DNA of 64,000 nucleotides. It comes from Azospirillum humicireducens (lineage in GTDB: Bacteria; Pseudomonadota; Alphaproteobacteria; Azospirillales; Azospirillaceae). How positions within the stretch are numbered: position 1 is the stretch's first letter; every line of letters begins with the position of its first letter. The notes beneath the pieces are model-generated. The model was not told where the DNA came from and ran no database searches. It saw nothing but the letters and a program-made list of their open reading frames with translations. The DNA is taken from positions 1,728,501-1,792,500 of the forward strand of contig NZ_CP015285.1 in the NCBI RefSeq assembly GCF_001639105.2. Direction: 5' to 3'. Of the stretch, positions 43,920 to 52,756 are shown in pieces. The position numbers and the translations under genes are program-made.

Positions 43920-44582
43920 TTACTCCGCCACCGCCGCGATCGGGTTGCCCAGCGCCTTGTCCAGATAGTCGTCGACCTGCGTCGCAAGATCGTCGGTTCG
44001 ATTGACGAAGAAGTGGCTGGCACCGGGGACCACGCGGTGGTCGATGCGGATGTCCTTCTGGTGCGACAGCTTGGTCACCAGCTTGGTCACTGCAGCCTGG
44101 GGCACCACCTCGTCCTTGTCGCCATGGATGATCAGGCCGGAGGACGGGCACGGCGCCAGGAAGGAGAAGTCGAACAGGTTGGCCGGCGGCGAGACCGAGA
44201 CGAAGCCGTCGATCTCCGGACGGCGCATCAGCAGCTGCATGCCGATCCAGGCGCCGAACGACACGCCTCCGATCCAGCAGACCGGCGCGTTGGGATTGTG
44301 GGTCTGCAGCCAGTCCAGCGCCGCCGCGGCGTCGGCCAGTTCCCCCTCCCCCTTGTCGTAGGTGCCCTGGCTGCGCCCGACACCGCGGAAATTGAAGCGG
44401 AGCGCCGAATAACCGCGCTTGGTGAAGGACTGGAACAGGGTGAAGACCACCTTGTTGTTCATCGTCCCATTGTGCTGCGGGTGCGGGTGCAACAGCAGCG
44501 CGACCGGGGCGTTCGGCTGCTTGCCATGGGTGTAACGGCCTTCCAGGCGACCGGCGGGACCGTTGAAGAGCACTTCAGGCAT
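43920..44582 (-). CDS. Alpha/beta hydrolase (dienelactone-hydrolase-like)
   Basis: A 220-aa cytoplasmic hydrolase. LLLHPHPQHNGTMNNKVVFTLFQ is the conserved N-terminal region of this family, with SALRFNFRGVGRSQG after it. The nucleophile elbow is GGVSFGAW, the acid is in HGDKDEVVP, and the His is in PGASHFFVNR. Members are conserved across alphaproteobacteria but the substrate is unknown. It is convergent with the DUF2155 gene across repeat copy 1. Confidence 0.9.
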   Translation of the reverse strand: MPEVLFNGPAGRLEGRYTHGKQPNAPVALLLHPHPQHNGTMNNKVVFTLFQSFTKRGYSALRFNFRGVGRSQGTYDKGEGELADAAAALDWLQTHNPNAPVCWIGGVSFGAWIGMQLLMRRPEIDGFVSVSPPANLFDFSFLAPCPSSGLIIHGDKDEVVPQAAVTKLVTKLSHQKDIRIDHRVVPGASHFFVNRTDDLATQVDDYLDKALGNPIAAVAE

Positions 44583-44732
44583 GGGAACGACGTTCCTGAC
44601 GCAGACAAAGGGTTATTGGAACCGCCGCGGCGACCAACCGGAGATGAACCGGCCTGCCGCCCCGACGCAGGGGGCCTTACGAGCCCGTCACGGATTTTCC
44701 CGCATTGGAGTGGGGTTTTTCGCACACAATTC

Positions 44733-44761
44733 TTGACCGTTTTGCTTGGTCATCATATATG
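44733..44761 (+). promoter_or_regulatory. cysE-iscR promoter with inverted repeat
   Basis: TTGACC (44733-44738), 17 bases, TATATG (44756-44761). Between the hexamers are TGACC (44734-44738) and GGTCA (44748-44752), an inverted repeat with a 9-base gap. An Rrf2-type regulator such as the IscR encoded in this operon would be the natural candidate to bind it. Confidence 0.6.
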
Positions 44762-44926
44762 CGTCGTAACGTCCTCCGGGGCAACCCGCCTGACCCACCC
44801 GATCGGCCCAGCGCCAGCAGGACCGGCCGGAAAACCGGGTCCATGCCGGCCGGATCCGCAGGGTTCCGGACCCGAAGGTCCCGAACCGCCAGGTTCCGAC
44901 AGGCCGAAGCCGGGCGCGGGCGGCCG

Positions 44927-45721
44927 ATGAGAGCGGCGGACTATACCACGGCGGGTGATGGCGTGTTCAAGCATCTTCGCGAAGAGATCGACGGGATCAT
45001 GGCGCGCGACCCCGCGGCGCGGTCCCGGATCGAGGTCGCGCTCTGCTACCCTGGATTTCATGCGATCGTGCTCCACCGCATTGCCCGGCGTGCCCGCGAC
45101 GCCGGCTGGCACCTGACCGCCCGCCTCGTCTCGCAGATCGCCCGCTCGCTGACGGGCATCGAAATCCATCCCGGCGCCACCATCGGCCGCCGCTTCTTCA
45201 TCGACCATGGCATGGGCGTCGTGATCGGCGAAACGGCGGAAATCGGCGACGATGTCATGCTCTATCATGGGGTGACGCTGGGCGGCACCTCGCTCAATCA
45301 GGGCAAGCGCCATCCGACACTGGGCGACGGCGTGATCGTCGGCGCCGGCGCCAAGATCCTGGGCGCCATCACCATCGGGCGCGGCGCGCGCATCGGCGCC
45401 AATGCCGTTGTGGTGGCCGACGTGCCGGCCGACACCGCGGTCGTCGGCATCCCGGCCAAGCCCGTCGCTCCGCGTGACCGGGCGGAAACGCGCAAATTCA
45501 TGCCTTACGGCACCCCCTGCGGCGAGATCCCCGATCCGGTTGCCCGCGCGCTGTCCGGCCTGCTCGATCAGGTGACGGCGCTGCAAAGCCGTATCGGCGA
45601 ACTGGAGGCGGCGAACCCGCCATCGACCGCCGCCGTACTTTCCCGTTCAACACCCACACCGCTGGAAGCGGTGGCGTCCCACCCCGTCGGGATGCAAGAT
45701 GCCCAAGGAGATCCGCGATGA
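44927..45721 (+). CDS. cysE: Serine O-acetyltransferase
   Basis: A 264-aa hexapeptide-repeat acyltransferase that forms O-acetylserine for cysteine synthesis. The core has [90 protein letters not shown], and [24 protein letters not shown]. The catalytic His-Asp pair is in [12 protein letters not shown] 44927 gives [12 protein letters not shown] before the core; a GTG at 44963 ([10 protein letters not shown]) matches relatives and may be the true start. Its TGA overlaps the iscR ATG. The operon links cysteine supply to Fe-S assembly. Confidence 0.95.
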   Translation: MRAADYTTAGDGVFKHLREEIDGIMARDPAARSRIEVALCYPGFHAIVLHRIARRARDAGWHLTARLVSQIARSLTGIEIHPGATIGRRFFIDHGMGVVIGETAEIGDDVMLYHGVTLGGTSLNQGKRHPTLGDGVIVGAGAKILGAITIGRGARIGANAVVVADVPADTAVVGIPAKPVAPRDRAETRKFMPYGTPCGEIPDPVARALSGLLDQVTALQSRIGELEAANPPSTAAVLSRSTPTPLEAVASHPVGMQDAQGDPR

Positions 45722-46203
45722 GACTCAGCACCAAGGGACGCTATGCCGTGATGGCGATGGTCGATCTGGCCGCCACCAGCCAGGGCAGCCCGGTCGCGCT
45801 GGCGGACATCGCGGAACGGCAGGAGATCTCGCTGTCCTACCTGGAGCAGCTGTTCGCCAAGCTGCGCAAGGGCGGGCTGGTCAAGAGCGTGCGCGGTCCC
45901 GGCGGCGGCTATCTGCTGGCCCATCCGGCCGATGCCACGCGGGTGTCCGACATCATCCTGGCGGTGGACGAGCCGATCCGCACCACCCGCTGCGCCAATG
46001 GCACGCCGCAGGGCTGCCGCACCAACCGCTCGCGGTGCCTGACCCACGACCTGTGGGAGGAGCTGGGCAACCAGATCCATATGTATCTCAGCTCCGTCAC
46101 CGTAGCCGACGTGGTGGAACGGCGCATCATCGGCACCAGCGGACTGACCCTGCTGCGTCCGGCCCCGGCCGCCGACAGCGCCGCGGCGGCGGCAGCCGAG
46201 TGA
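45718..46203 (+). CDS. iscR: Rrf2-family Fe-S sensor IscR
   Basis: A 161-aa transcription factor. It has the winged-helix [21 protein letters not shown] and [32 protein letters not shown], then three Cys in [23 protein letters not shown], the 2Fe-2S ligands of IscR. It overlaps cysE (ATGA). It would sense cluster status and repress the operon, probably via the TGACC/GGTCA site upstream of cysE. C-terminal Ala-rich tail. Confidence 0.95.
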   Translation: MRLSTKGRYAVMAMVDLAATSQGSPVALADIAERQEISLSYLEQLFAKLRKGGLVKSVRGPGGGYLLAHPADATRVSDIILAVDEPIRTTRCANGTPQGCRTNRSRCLTHDLWEELGNQIHMYLSSVTVADVVERRIIGTSGLTLLRPAPAADSAAAAAAE

Positions 46204-46238
46204 AGACGACCCTTTCCGGACGCGAGCACGCCTGAAAA

Positions 46239-47378
46239 GTGACCATTCTGCCCGTCACCCCGTTCCGGCGGACCGGAGTCTATCTCGACCACAACGCCAC
46301 CGCCCCGCTGAAGCCGGAGGTGAAGGCGGCGATGGGTCAGGCAATGGATCTGGTCGGCAACCCGTCGTCCGTGCATGCCTTCGGTCGCAGCGCCCGGCGC
46401 GCGGTGGAGGAGGCGCGCACCGCCGTTGCCGCGCTCGCCGGAGTCAAGCCGGCACAGGTGCTGTTCACCGGCAGCGGAACGGAGGCCAGCAACTTCGCGC
46501 TGCGCGGCTTCGCCGGCCGCCGGGTGGTGACCTCGGTCATCGAGCATGAATCGGTGTTGGCCGCCCGCCCCGACGCGGAGCGTTTCGGCGCAACCCGCGA
46601 CGGCGTGGCCGACCTGGAGGAGTTGGAGCACAGGCTGGCCGGCGCGACCGGACCCGCGCTGGTCTCGCTGATGCTCGTCAACAACGAGACCGGGGTGATC
46701 CAGCCGGTGGCGGATGCCGCCCGGATCGCCCATGCCCATGGCGCACTGGTCCATTGCGACGCGGTGCAGGCGGCAGGCCGGTTGCCCTTGTCGCTGTCCG
46801 GCCTCGGCGTGGACCTGATGACGCTGTCGGCCCACAAGCTGGGCGGCCCGACCGGCGTCGGCGCCCTGATCCTCGCCGAAGGGTTGGAGCCCGACGCGCT
46901 GATCCGCGGCGGCGGGCAGGAGCGGCGCAAGCGGGCCGGCACCGAGAACCTCTTGGGCATCGTCGGCTTCGGCGCCGCTGCCCGTCTTGCGCTCGACGGG
47001 CTGGCGGATGCCGCCGATCTCGCGGTTCTGCGCGACAGGCTTGAGCGGGAAGCGCTGGCCGCCATGCCGCGCGCCCGCGTGATGGGCGCCGGTGCGGCGC
47101 GCGTCGCCAACACCAGCTGCCTGATGCTGCCCGGCCTGCCCGGAGAAACCCAGGTGATGACGCTCGACCTCGCCGGAGTGGCGGTCAGCGCCGGCTCGGC
47201 CTGCTCCAGCGGCAAGGTGAGGCCGTCCCATGTGCTGGCCGCGATGGGCGAGGATGACCGGTCCGCCGCCAGCGCAATCCGCGTCAGTCTGGGCTGGACC
47301 ACCGACGACGAGGCGGTCGACCGCTTCCTGACGGCCTGGACTGCAATGGCACGACGAAGCGCTCCCGCAGATGACTGA
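46239..47378 (+). CDS. Cysteine desulfurase (NifS/IscS class)
   Basis: A 379-aa PLP enzyme that mobilises sulfur from cysteine. Visible features are VYLDHNATAPLKPEV, the PLP Lys in MTLSAHKLGGPTGVGAL, HCDAVQAAG, GGGQERRKRAGTENLLGIVGFG, and the sulfur-accepting Cys in SAGSACSSGKVRPSHVL. It starts at a GTG. The length and the short SACSSGK loop put it in the class I group, though closer to NifS-like paralogues than to E. coli IscS, so I leave the symbol empty. It is next to iscR; iscU and iscA do not follow. Confidence 0.93.
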   Translation: MTILPVTPFRRTGVYLDHNATAPLKPEVKAAMGQAMDLVGNPSSVHAFGRSARRAVEEARTAVAALAGVKPAQVLFTGSGTEASNFALRGFAGRRVVTSVIEHESVLAARPDAERFGATRDGVADLEELEHRLAGATGPALVSLMLVNNETGVIQPVADAARIAHAHGALVHCDAVQAAGRLPLSLSGLGVDLMTLSAHKLGGPTGVGALILAEGLEPDALIRGGGQERRKRAGTENLLGIVGFGAAARLALDGLADAADLAVLRDRLEREALAAMPRARVMGAGAARVANTSCLMLPGLPGETQVMTLDLAGVAVSAGSACSSGKVRPSHVLAAMGEDDRSAASAIRVSLGWTTDDEAVDRFLTAWTAMARRSAPADD

Positions 47379-47579
47379 CAGTCCCCCGACCGCAGCATGG
47401 CTGCGCGACCATCTGTCTCCCATCCGGAAAGCCTGCATTCGCGCATTGCGCCGGATGCGGCTTCTGGGTATGACGCCGCGGAAGGCCTCTATGATGTCGG
47501 GCCGGATGGCGGCGGGGGCATGATGTCGGGTACACCATCCTATCGGCCGAGCCTTTCGGCGTTTTGACGGACAGCGCGC

Positions 47580-48269
47580 ATGACCCGTTCCAAATCCGGC
47601 CCGCCCGGCAACAGCAGCGGCGGAATTTCCGGCGCCATCGCCGGCGATCTGGAGCCCTGCGGCACCTGCGGCCGCTCGGTGGCGCCGCGCGCCCTGTTCT
47701 GCCACGCCTGCGGTGCGGCACAGCCGCCGCGGCCTCTCGACCCCTTCACCCGGCTGGGGATGGAGCGGCGTTTCGACATCGATCTGGAACAGCTGTCGAA
47801 GCAGCACGCCGGCTTCACCCGCGCCATGGATCCCGAGCGCTTCGCGGCCCGCGGCCCGCGCCAGCAGGCCAACGCCAAGGCCCAGGTCGATGCCCTGCGC
47901 GAGGCCTACGAGGTGCTGCGCGATCCCATCCGCCGCGCCCATGCGCTGCTGTCGCTGTTGGGTGGCACGCCGGCCGCGAGCGATGAAGCCGGGAATGGCG
48001 ATGAGGAGATCGCGGACCTCGCCGTCCGCCTGAGCCGCGCGGAAGACGCGCTGGAGTTGGACCGCATCGGTCTGGATCTCGGCCAGCGGATCGAAGCCTG
48101 CATCAAGTATCTCGCCCCCGCCTTCCGCAAGGCCCAGACGGCCTCCGGCCCGGACAGCCCGCCGGCCACCGACGGCGCCGCCCGCATCCTGGCCCGGCTG
48201 GAGCGGCTGGAGGCGCTGGCCGCCGACGTCCGCAGCCGCCGCGCCGCCCGGACGCCACCGCGCCCCTGA
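47580..48269 (+). CDS. HscB-like J protein with N-terminal zinc ribbon and lost HPD
   Basis: A 229-aa protein. Residues about 27-47 hold CGTCGRSVAPRALFCHACG, a four-Cys zinc ribbon like that of the mitochondrial HSC20. The J-type domain follows: RRFDIDLEQLSKQHAGFTRAMDPERFAARGPRQQANAKAQVDALREAYEVLRDPIRRAHALLSLLGG. At the place of HPD it reads MDP, so stimulation of an Hsp70 ATPase is doubtful. The C-terminal three-helix domain (residues 130-220) resembles the IscU-binding domain of HscB. No hscA or iscU is adjacent. Gene position between the desulfurase and ferredoxin supports a role in Fe-S assembly. Confidence 0.85.
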   Translation: MTRSKSGPPGNSSGGISGAIAGDLEPCGTCGRSVAPRALFCHACGAAQPPRPLDPFTRLGMERRFDIDLEQLSKQHAGFTRAMDPERFAARGPRQQANAKAQVDALREAYEVLRDPIRRAHALLSLLGGTPAASDEAGNGDEEIADLAVRLSRAEDALELDRIGLDLGQRIEACIKYLAPAFRKAQTASGPDSPPATDGAARILARLERLEALAADVRSRRAARTPPRP

Positions 48270-48322
48270 CCCAGCCCACTCAACCAACACCCGCTAGGCA
48301 ACCTTAGAAGAACGAGGACCCC

Positions 48323-48652
48323 ATGCCCAAGATGACCTTCATCGAGCCCGATGGCAGCCGCCGCGAGGTGGACGCCCCGCTCGGCCTGTCCGTGCTGGAG
48401 ATCGCGCACAAGAACAGCCTGGACCTGGAAGGCGCCTGCGAGGGCTCGCTGGCCTGCTCCACCTGCCATGTCGTCATCGAGCCGGAATGGTTCGATGTCC
48501 TGCCGGAAGCGCAGGAGGACGAGGAGGACATGCTGGACCTCGCCTTCGGCCTGACCAAGACCTCGCGGCTCGGCTGCCAGATCATCATGACCGAAGAGTT
48601 GGACGGCCTGGTCGTCCGCCTGCCGGGCGGCAGCAACAACGCGATGAAGTAA
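48323..48652 (+). CDS. fdx: ISC-type 2Fe-2S ferredoxin
   Basis: A 109-aa adrenodoxin-type ferredoxin. Ligand Cys are in [10 protein letters not shown] and the later GCQI segment; [23 protein letters not shown] is typical of Isc Fdx. It supplies electrons to cluster assembly. The ATG lies just after the HscB-like gene in the same direction. Confidence 0.95.
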   Translation: MPKMTFIEPDGSRREVDAPLGLSVLEIAHKNSLDLEGACEGSLACSTCHVVIEPEWFDVLPEAQEDEEDMLDLAFGLTKTSRLGCQIIMTEELDGLVVRLPGGSNNAMK

Positions 48653-48781
48653 CGGCACGGGGAAACCCTGTTCCGGCCGCCGGGGACGGCGTCAGACGAC
48701 GCAAGACCCGGCGGCCCCTTTCCCCGCCCCTGTTTCGATTTCCTACTTTCCCGGGCGCCTGCCCGTACCATATAGGGCGCC

Positions 48782-49945
48782 ATGAACTCCCTCGGTCTAT
48801 CGAAGCGCCCCCAGGACACCCGCGTCGTCGTCGCGATGTCCGGCGGGGTTGATTCCTCCGTCACCGCCGCCGTGCTGCGGGAGGAGGGCTATGACGTCGT
48901 CGGCATCACGCTGCAGCTTTACGACCACGGCCTCGCCTTGCAAAAGCCGGGCGCCTGCTGCGCCGGCCAGGACATCTACGACGCCCGTCAGGTCGCCGAC
49001 CGCATCGGCATCCCGCATTACGTCCTGGATTACGAGGGCCGCTTCAGCCAGGACGTGATGGACGATTTCGCCGACAGCTATCTGCGCGGCGAGACGCCGA
49101 TCCCCTGCGTTCGCTGCAACCAGCGTGTCAAGTTCCGCGACCTGCTGAACACCGCCCGCGACCTGGGCGCCGACGCACTCGCCACCGGCCACTACGTCCG
49201 CCGCATCGCCGGACCGCAGGGCGCCGAATTGCACCGCGCCGTCGATCCAGCCAAGGACCAGAGCTATTTCCTGTTCGCCACCACGCGCGAACAGCTGGAG
49301 TTCCTGCGCTTCCCGCTGGGCGGCCTGACCAAGCCGGAGACCCGCGCCTTGGCCGAGCGCCACGGGTTGGAGGTGGCGGCCAAACCCGACAGCCAGGACA
49401 TCTGTTTCGTCCCCAACGGCAATTATGCCGAGGTTGTGGCGAAGCTGCGCCCCGGCTCCGTCGAGCCCGGCGACATCGTCCATGTCGACGGCCGCGTCCT
49501 GGGCCGCCACAAGGGCGTCGTCCACTACACGGTCGGCCAGCGCAAGGGGCTGGGCATCGGCGGCATCCGCGGCCAGGAGGAGGAGGCGCTCTACGTCGTC
49601 CGCCTGGAGCCCGCCCGCCGCCGCGTCGTCGTCGGCCCGCGCCGCGACCTCGCCCGCTCGCTGGTGATGGTGCGCGACGTGAACTGGCTCGGTCCCGATC
49701 TCGCCGACGGGGCTGGGATCGAGGTGGCGGTGAAGCTGCGGTCTGCCCAGCCGGCGGCCCCCGCTGTATGGCGCGCCGGTCCCGACGGCACCGCGCGGGT
49801 CGAGTTGCAGGCGCCCCAGCATGGCATCGCCCCCGGTCAGGCCTGCGTCGTCTACCAGGGCGACCGCGTGCTGGGCGGCGGCTGGATTTCTGGTACCGCC
49901 GGAGGTGTGGCCGAGGGCACTGAGGTGGGTGAAACGGTGGCTTGA
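48782..49945 (+). CDS. mnmA: tRNA-specific 2-thiouridylase MnmA
   Basis: A 387-aa enzyme that thiolates U34 of tRNA-Lys, -Glu and -Gln. The PP-loop is [18 protein letters not shown]. Catalytic Cys are in [14 protein letters not shown] and [59 protein letters not shown] and [14 protein letters not shown] are family segments. The sulfur comes from the desulfurase system encoded upstream, so its place here fits. Confidence 0.96.
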   Translation: MNSLGLSKRPQDTRVVVAMSGGVDSSVTAAVLREEGYDVVGITLQLYDHGLALQKPGACCAGQDIYDARQVADRIGIPHYVLDYEGRFSQDVMDDFADSYLRGETPIPCVRCNQRVKFRDLLNTARDLGADALATGHYVRRIAGPQGAELHRAVDPAKDQSYFLFATTREQLEFLRFPLGGLTKPETRALAERHGLEVAAKPDSQDICFVPNGNYAEVVAKLRPGSVEPGDIVHVDGRVLGRHKGVVHYTVGQRKGLGIGGIRGQEEEALYVVRLEPARRRVVVGPRRDLARSLVMVRDVNWLGPDLADGAGIEVAVKLRSAQPAAPAVWRAGPDGTARVELQAPQHGIAPGQACVVYQGDRVLGGGWISGTAGGVAEGTEVGETVA

Positions 49946-50010
49946 ATCAGGGGGTTATGCGGTTTTCTGCCGACCGGTCGAAAAAAAACGCACCCCCCGA
50001 AAATTCCGCG

Positions 50011-50040
50011 TTGACAGGCCAAGTCGCCCTATCCTATATA
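50011..50040 (+). promoter_or_regulatory. Strong sigma-70 promoter of tRNA-Met
   Basis: TTGACA (50011-50016, perfect consensus), 18 bases and TATATA (50035-50040). It would start transcription about 65 bases before the tRNA. Confidence 0.85.
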
Positions 50041-50113
50041 GCGGCTCCCGGCGGCAACGACGGGACACGATGGTAGCCACGGCGGCGGAAACGCCAACAA
50101 CGGCGAACACGAT

Positions 50114-50188
50114 GGCAGCGTAGCTCAGTGGTAGAGCAGGGGAATCATAATCCCTTGGTCGGGGGTTCAAATCCCTCCGCTGCTACCA
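50114..50188 (+). tRNA. Elongator tRNA-Met (CAT)
   Basis: 75 nt including an encoded CCA. Acceptor GGCAGCG pairs with CGCTGCT (one G-U), the D arm is GCTC/GAGC, and the anticodon arm GGGGA-ATCATAA-TCCCT places CAT at 50146-50148. The T arm is GGGGG-TTCAAAT-CCCTC. The AGGGGAATCATAATCCCT arm and the lack of initiator features (no three G-C pairs at the anticodon stem, paired 1:72 as G-U) point to the elongator. Confidence 0.97.
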
Positions 50189-50194
50189 TCATTC

Positions 50195-50231
50195 AAAAAG
50201 CCCACCAAGCCACTCGCTTGGTGGGCTTTTT
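50195..50231 (+). terminator. Rho-independent terminator after tRNA-Met
   Basis: AAAAAGCCCACCAAGC (50195-50210) pairs with GCTTGGTGGGCTTTTT (50216-50231): a long stem with a CACTC loop and a T run, six bases after the tRNA. Confidence 0.95.
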
Positions 50232-50313
50232 CAATTTCGGTACTTCGTCCGCTGTTGGCGGCGAAAATGACTGCTCGGCATGAGCTATCGACAGGCGATG
50301 AGCGAGAACGGCC

Positions 50314-51576
50314 ATGATCCCAGATTTCAGCGAAGAGGAAGCGTCTTTCCGCGCCGCGCTGGCAGCCGATCCCGGGAATGACGAAGCCCGGCTGAATCTG
50401 GGCAATGCCTTGTTCTACCAAGGCCGCTTCACCGAGGCCGAGCCGCTCTTCGACGCCGTCGCACGCCGTCATCCCGACCATCCCATGGTTCTGCTCAACT
50501 ACACCGGGCTGCTGGGGATGATCGGTCGCCGCAACGAGGGATTGACCCTGGCGCGCAAGAGTGCGCGCCACTTCGCCCAGCGGGCGGATCTTGCGCTCAC
50601 GCACGCCTCCAATCTCCTGACCCTTGGCGCCTTCGAGGAGGCTGAGGCCTTCTGCACGCGCGTCCTGGCGCGTTTTCCGGCCGCGCGCGGACTGTTGCAC
50701 GACAGGGGAACCGCCCGCCTTTATCTCGGCAAGTGGGTGGCGGCATGGCGTGACCTTGAAAACAGACCGGACGGTCCGCACGCCCGGCCCATGCCCGAGG
50801 GGTTCAGCAGCTGGACGGGGCAGCGCACCACCCAGCCCCTGGTGATCGAAATGGAGCAGGGTCTGGGAGATGGGGTTCTGTTCCTGCGCTATCTTGCCGA
50901 TGTCGCCGGACGCGCCGACGACGTGACGGTGATCGCGCGGCCCGCCCTGCACCGGCTTGTCAGGAAGGCTCTGCCTTCGGCGCGCACGATCACCTTCGAC
51001 GACGCGCTCGTCGGAGGTGGGCTTTATGCCCGCAGCGGCAGCCTCCCCCATCTTCTGGGACAGGCGAAGCCCGTTTCCGCCCCCTACCTCACATTCACCG
51101 CCGAAGACGTGGCCGAAGGACTCGGCAGCCTGAAGCTGGGCGCCGCCAACCCGGTGTTCGGCGTGGCGTGGTCCACGCGCTCGTCCACCACGACATCGGC
51201 ACTTCGCTCGCTCCCGATCTCCTCGCTCAGACCACTTGTCGCGGCGGGAATCACGCTGGTCGCGCTTCAACTCACGGATCCGGCCGAGGCTGCGGAGTTG
51301 GAGGAGATGGGGATACATCGCCTGCCGCCGGGCTCCGATCTTCTCGATGTGGCGACCGTGACCGCCGGCCTTACCGGCGTGATCAGTATCGATACGGTCC
51401 ATGCACATATTGCAGGCGCCGTGGGCACGCCACTGATCCTGTCGCACGGCCCCCAATTGGACTGGCGTTGGCCTCCCGGCCGGGAGAACACCTGGTATCA
51501 GGCGGTCACCATATTCCGGGCTGCGGGATGGCCCCAATACGCGAAACAGTTCCAGACCATCGCTGACCGGCTTTGA
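50314..51576 (+). CDS. TPR protein with glycosyltransferase family 9-like domain
   Basis: A 420-aa protein. Residues about 5-145 are TPR-like repeats (for example EASFRAALAADPGNDEARLNLGNALFYQGRFTEAEPLFDAVARRHPD). The C-terminal half resembles ADP-heptose/GT9-type transferases: QPLVIEMEQGLGDGVLFLRYLA for the GxGD start, FGVAWSTRS for the central strand, and VISIDTVHAHIAGAVGTPLILSHGPQLDWRWPPG...TWYQAVTIFR at the donor end. Similar proteins are found with flagellin or surface-glycan glycosylation. No such neighbours are here. It begins just after the tRNA terminator. Confidence 0.85.
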   Translation: MIPDFSEEEASFRAALAADPGNDEARLNLGNALFYQGRFTEAEPLFDAVARRHPDHPMVLLNYTGLLGMIGRRNEGLTLARKSARHFAQRADLALTHASNLLTLGAFEEAEAFCTRVLARFPAARGLLHDRGTARLYLGKWVAAWRDLENRPDGPHARPMPEGFSSWTGQRTTQPLVIEMEQGLGDGVLFLRYLADVAGRADDVTVIARPALHRLVRKALPSARTITFDDALVGGGLYARSGSLPHLLGQAKPVSAPYLTFTAEDVAEGLGSLKLGAANPVFGVAWSTRSSTTTSALRSLPISSLRPLVAAGITLVALQLTDPAEAAELEEMGIHRLPPGSDLLDVATVTAGLTGVISIDTVHAHIAGAVGTPLILSHGPQLDWRWPPGRENTWYQAVTIFRAAGWPQYAKQFQTIADRL

Positions 51577-51583
51577 CGCTCCC

Positions 51584-52498
51584 CTACCCAGCCATCGACT
51601 TCGGCAGTGCGATCTGCGGTTCGACCTCAACCCGGTTGCGGCCGGCGTTCTTGGCGCGGTAGAGCGCGGTGTCGGCGCGGGCCAGCAGGGATTCGATGCC
51701 GGTGTCGGTCGCGTTCAGCCAGCTTAGTCCAAGACTGACGGTCAGGTGCAGTTCACCGCCGTCCTCTCGCTGAACCGGTTGGGCGGCGATCGCCTGACGC
51801 AGGCGCTGGGCAGCAGCGAAGGCGTTGACCGGCGGGGTTTCGGGCATCACCACGGCGAATTCCTCGCCACCCAGGCGGCCGATGAGGTCACAGGACCGCA
51901 GGGTGTCCTTGCAGGCGCGCACGGTGCTGCGGATCGCCTCGTCGCCGGTGGCGTGGCCATGGGTGTCGTTGACCCGCTTGAAATGGTCGATGTCCAGCAT
52001 CACCACCGACAGCGGGCGCTCGTATCGTCGCGAGCGGACAACCTCTTCGGCCCCCCTCTCCAGAAAGCGGCGGCGGTTCATGGCACCGGTCAGGGCGTCG
52101 GTGGTCGCCAGCCGCTCCAGGTCGCGCTGCATCGCCACCACACGCGAGGCTGCCAGCAGGCGGGCCGCCGTCCATTTCCAGTCCAGGGGCTTGCGCAGGA
52201 ACTCGTCGGCGCCGGCCTCCACCAACTCATGGAACTGGTCGGTCATGCTGCCGGGAATCATCAGGATCAGGTAGAGATGGCGAAGGCCCTGGGCGGTGCG
52301 CAGATGCCAGCACAGTTCAATTCCCGTCATGTCGGCCAGACGGATGTCGGCCATCACCACGTCGAACCGCTCACTCGCCATCGCTTCGATGGCGGCAGCC
52401 CCACTGTGGACCACGCTGGTGGCATAGCCGAGCTTGTTCAGCTCATACACCATCATGGTCAGGTGGCGCGGCGAATCGTCGACTATCAGAATCCGCAA
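51584..52498 (-). CDS. Response regulator diguanylate cyclase (receiver + GGDEF)
   Basis: A 304-aa protein. The receiver has the acidic pair in MRILIVDDSPRHL, the phospho-acceptor Asp in VVMADIRLADMTG and the Lys in EFLRKPLDWKW. The GGDEF domain starts TDALTGAMNRRRF, with VVMLDIDHFKRVNDTHGH, the active-site RLGGEEFAV, and the inhibitory I-site RSCD five residues earlier. It should make c-di-GMP and be product-inhibited. It resembles PleD with one receiver. No kinase is adjacent. Confidence 0.95.
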   Translation of the reverse strand: MRILIVDDSPRHLTMMVYELNKLGYATSVVHSGAAAIEAMASERFDVVMADIRLADMTGIELCWHLRTAQGLRHLYLILMIPGSMTDQFHELVEAGADEFLRKPLDWKWTAARLLAASRVVAMQRDLERLATTDALTGAMNRRRFLERGAEEVVRSRRYERPLSVVMLDIDHFKRVNDTHGHATGDEAIRSTVRACKDTLRSCDLIGRLGGEEFAVVMPETPPVNAFAAAQRLRQAIAAQPVQREDGGELHLTVSLGLSWLNATDTGIESLLARADTALYRAKNAGRNRVEVEPQIALPKSMAG

Positions 52499-52756
52499 GT
52501 CGGGTGCTCCCGGCGATCACATCCCGTTTATGGAGCATGAAGCCGGACGTGTGCAAATCTCCTTAACATCATGTCGCCGGCCGATAACGAAACTCCAATG
52601 CGTCATACGCAAATATGCCGGCCTCCGGACCGATCCATGCGCCGCGGGCCCGGCGTCATGCTTTTGCACATGTTGCTTATGGAGGCGCCCGGTTGGTACT
52701 GTCCCTTCCAATTATGTTCGCAGGACAAGCGGACGAATTCTGCGGGAGGCACGACC

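Noticed and set aside
44759-44926. In-frame upstream extension of cysE from an ATG at 44759
   Set aside because: The ATG overlaps the -10 region, and the added Arg/Pro-rich residues are absent from the known cysE N-terminus.
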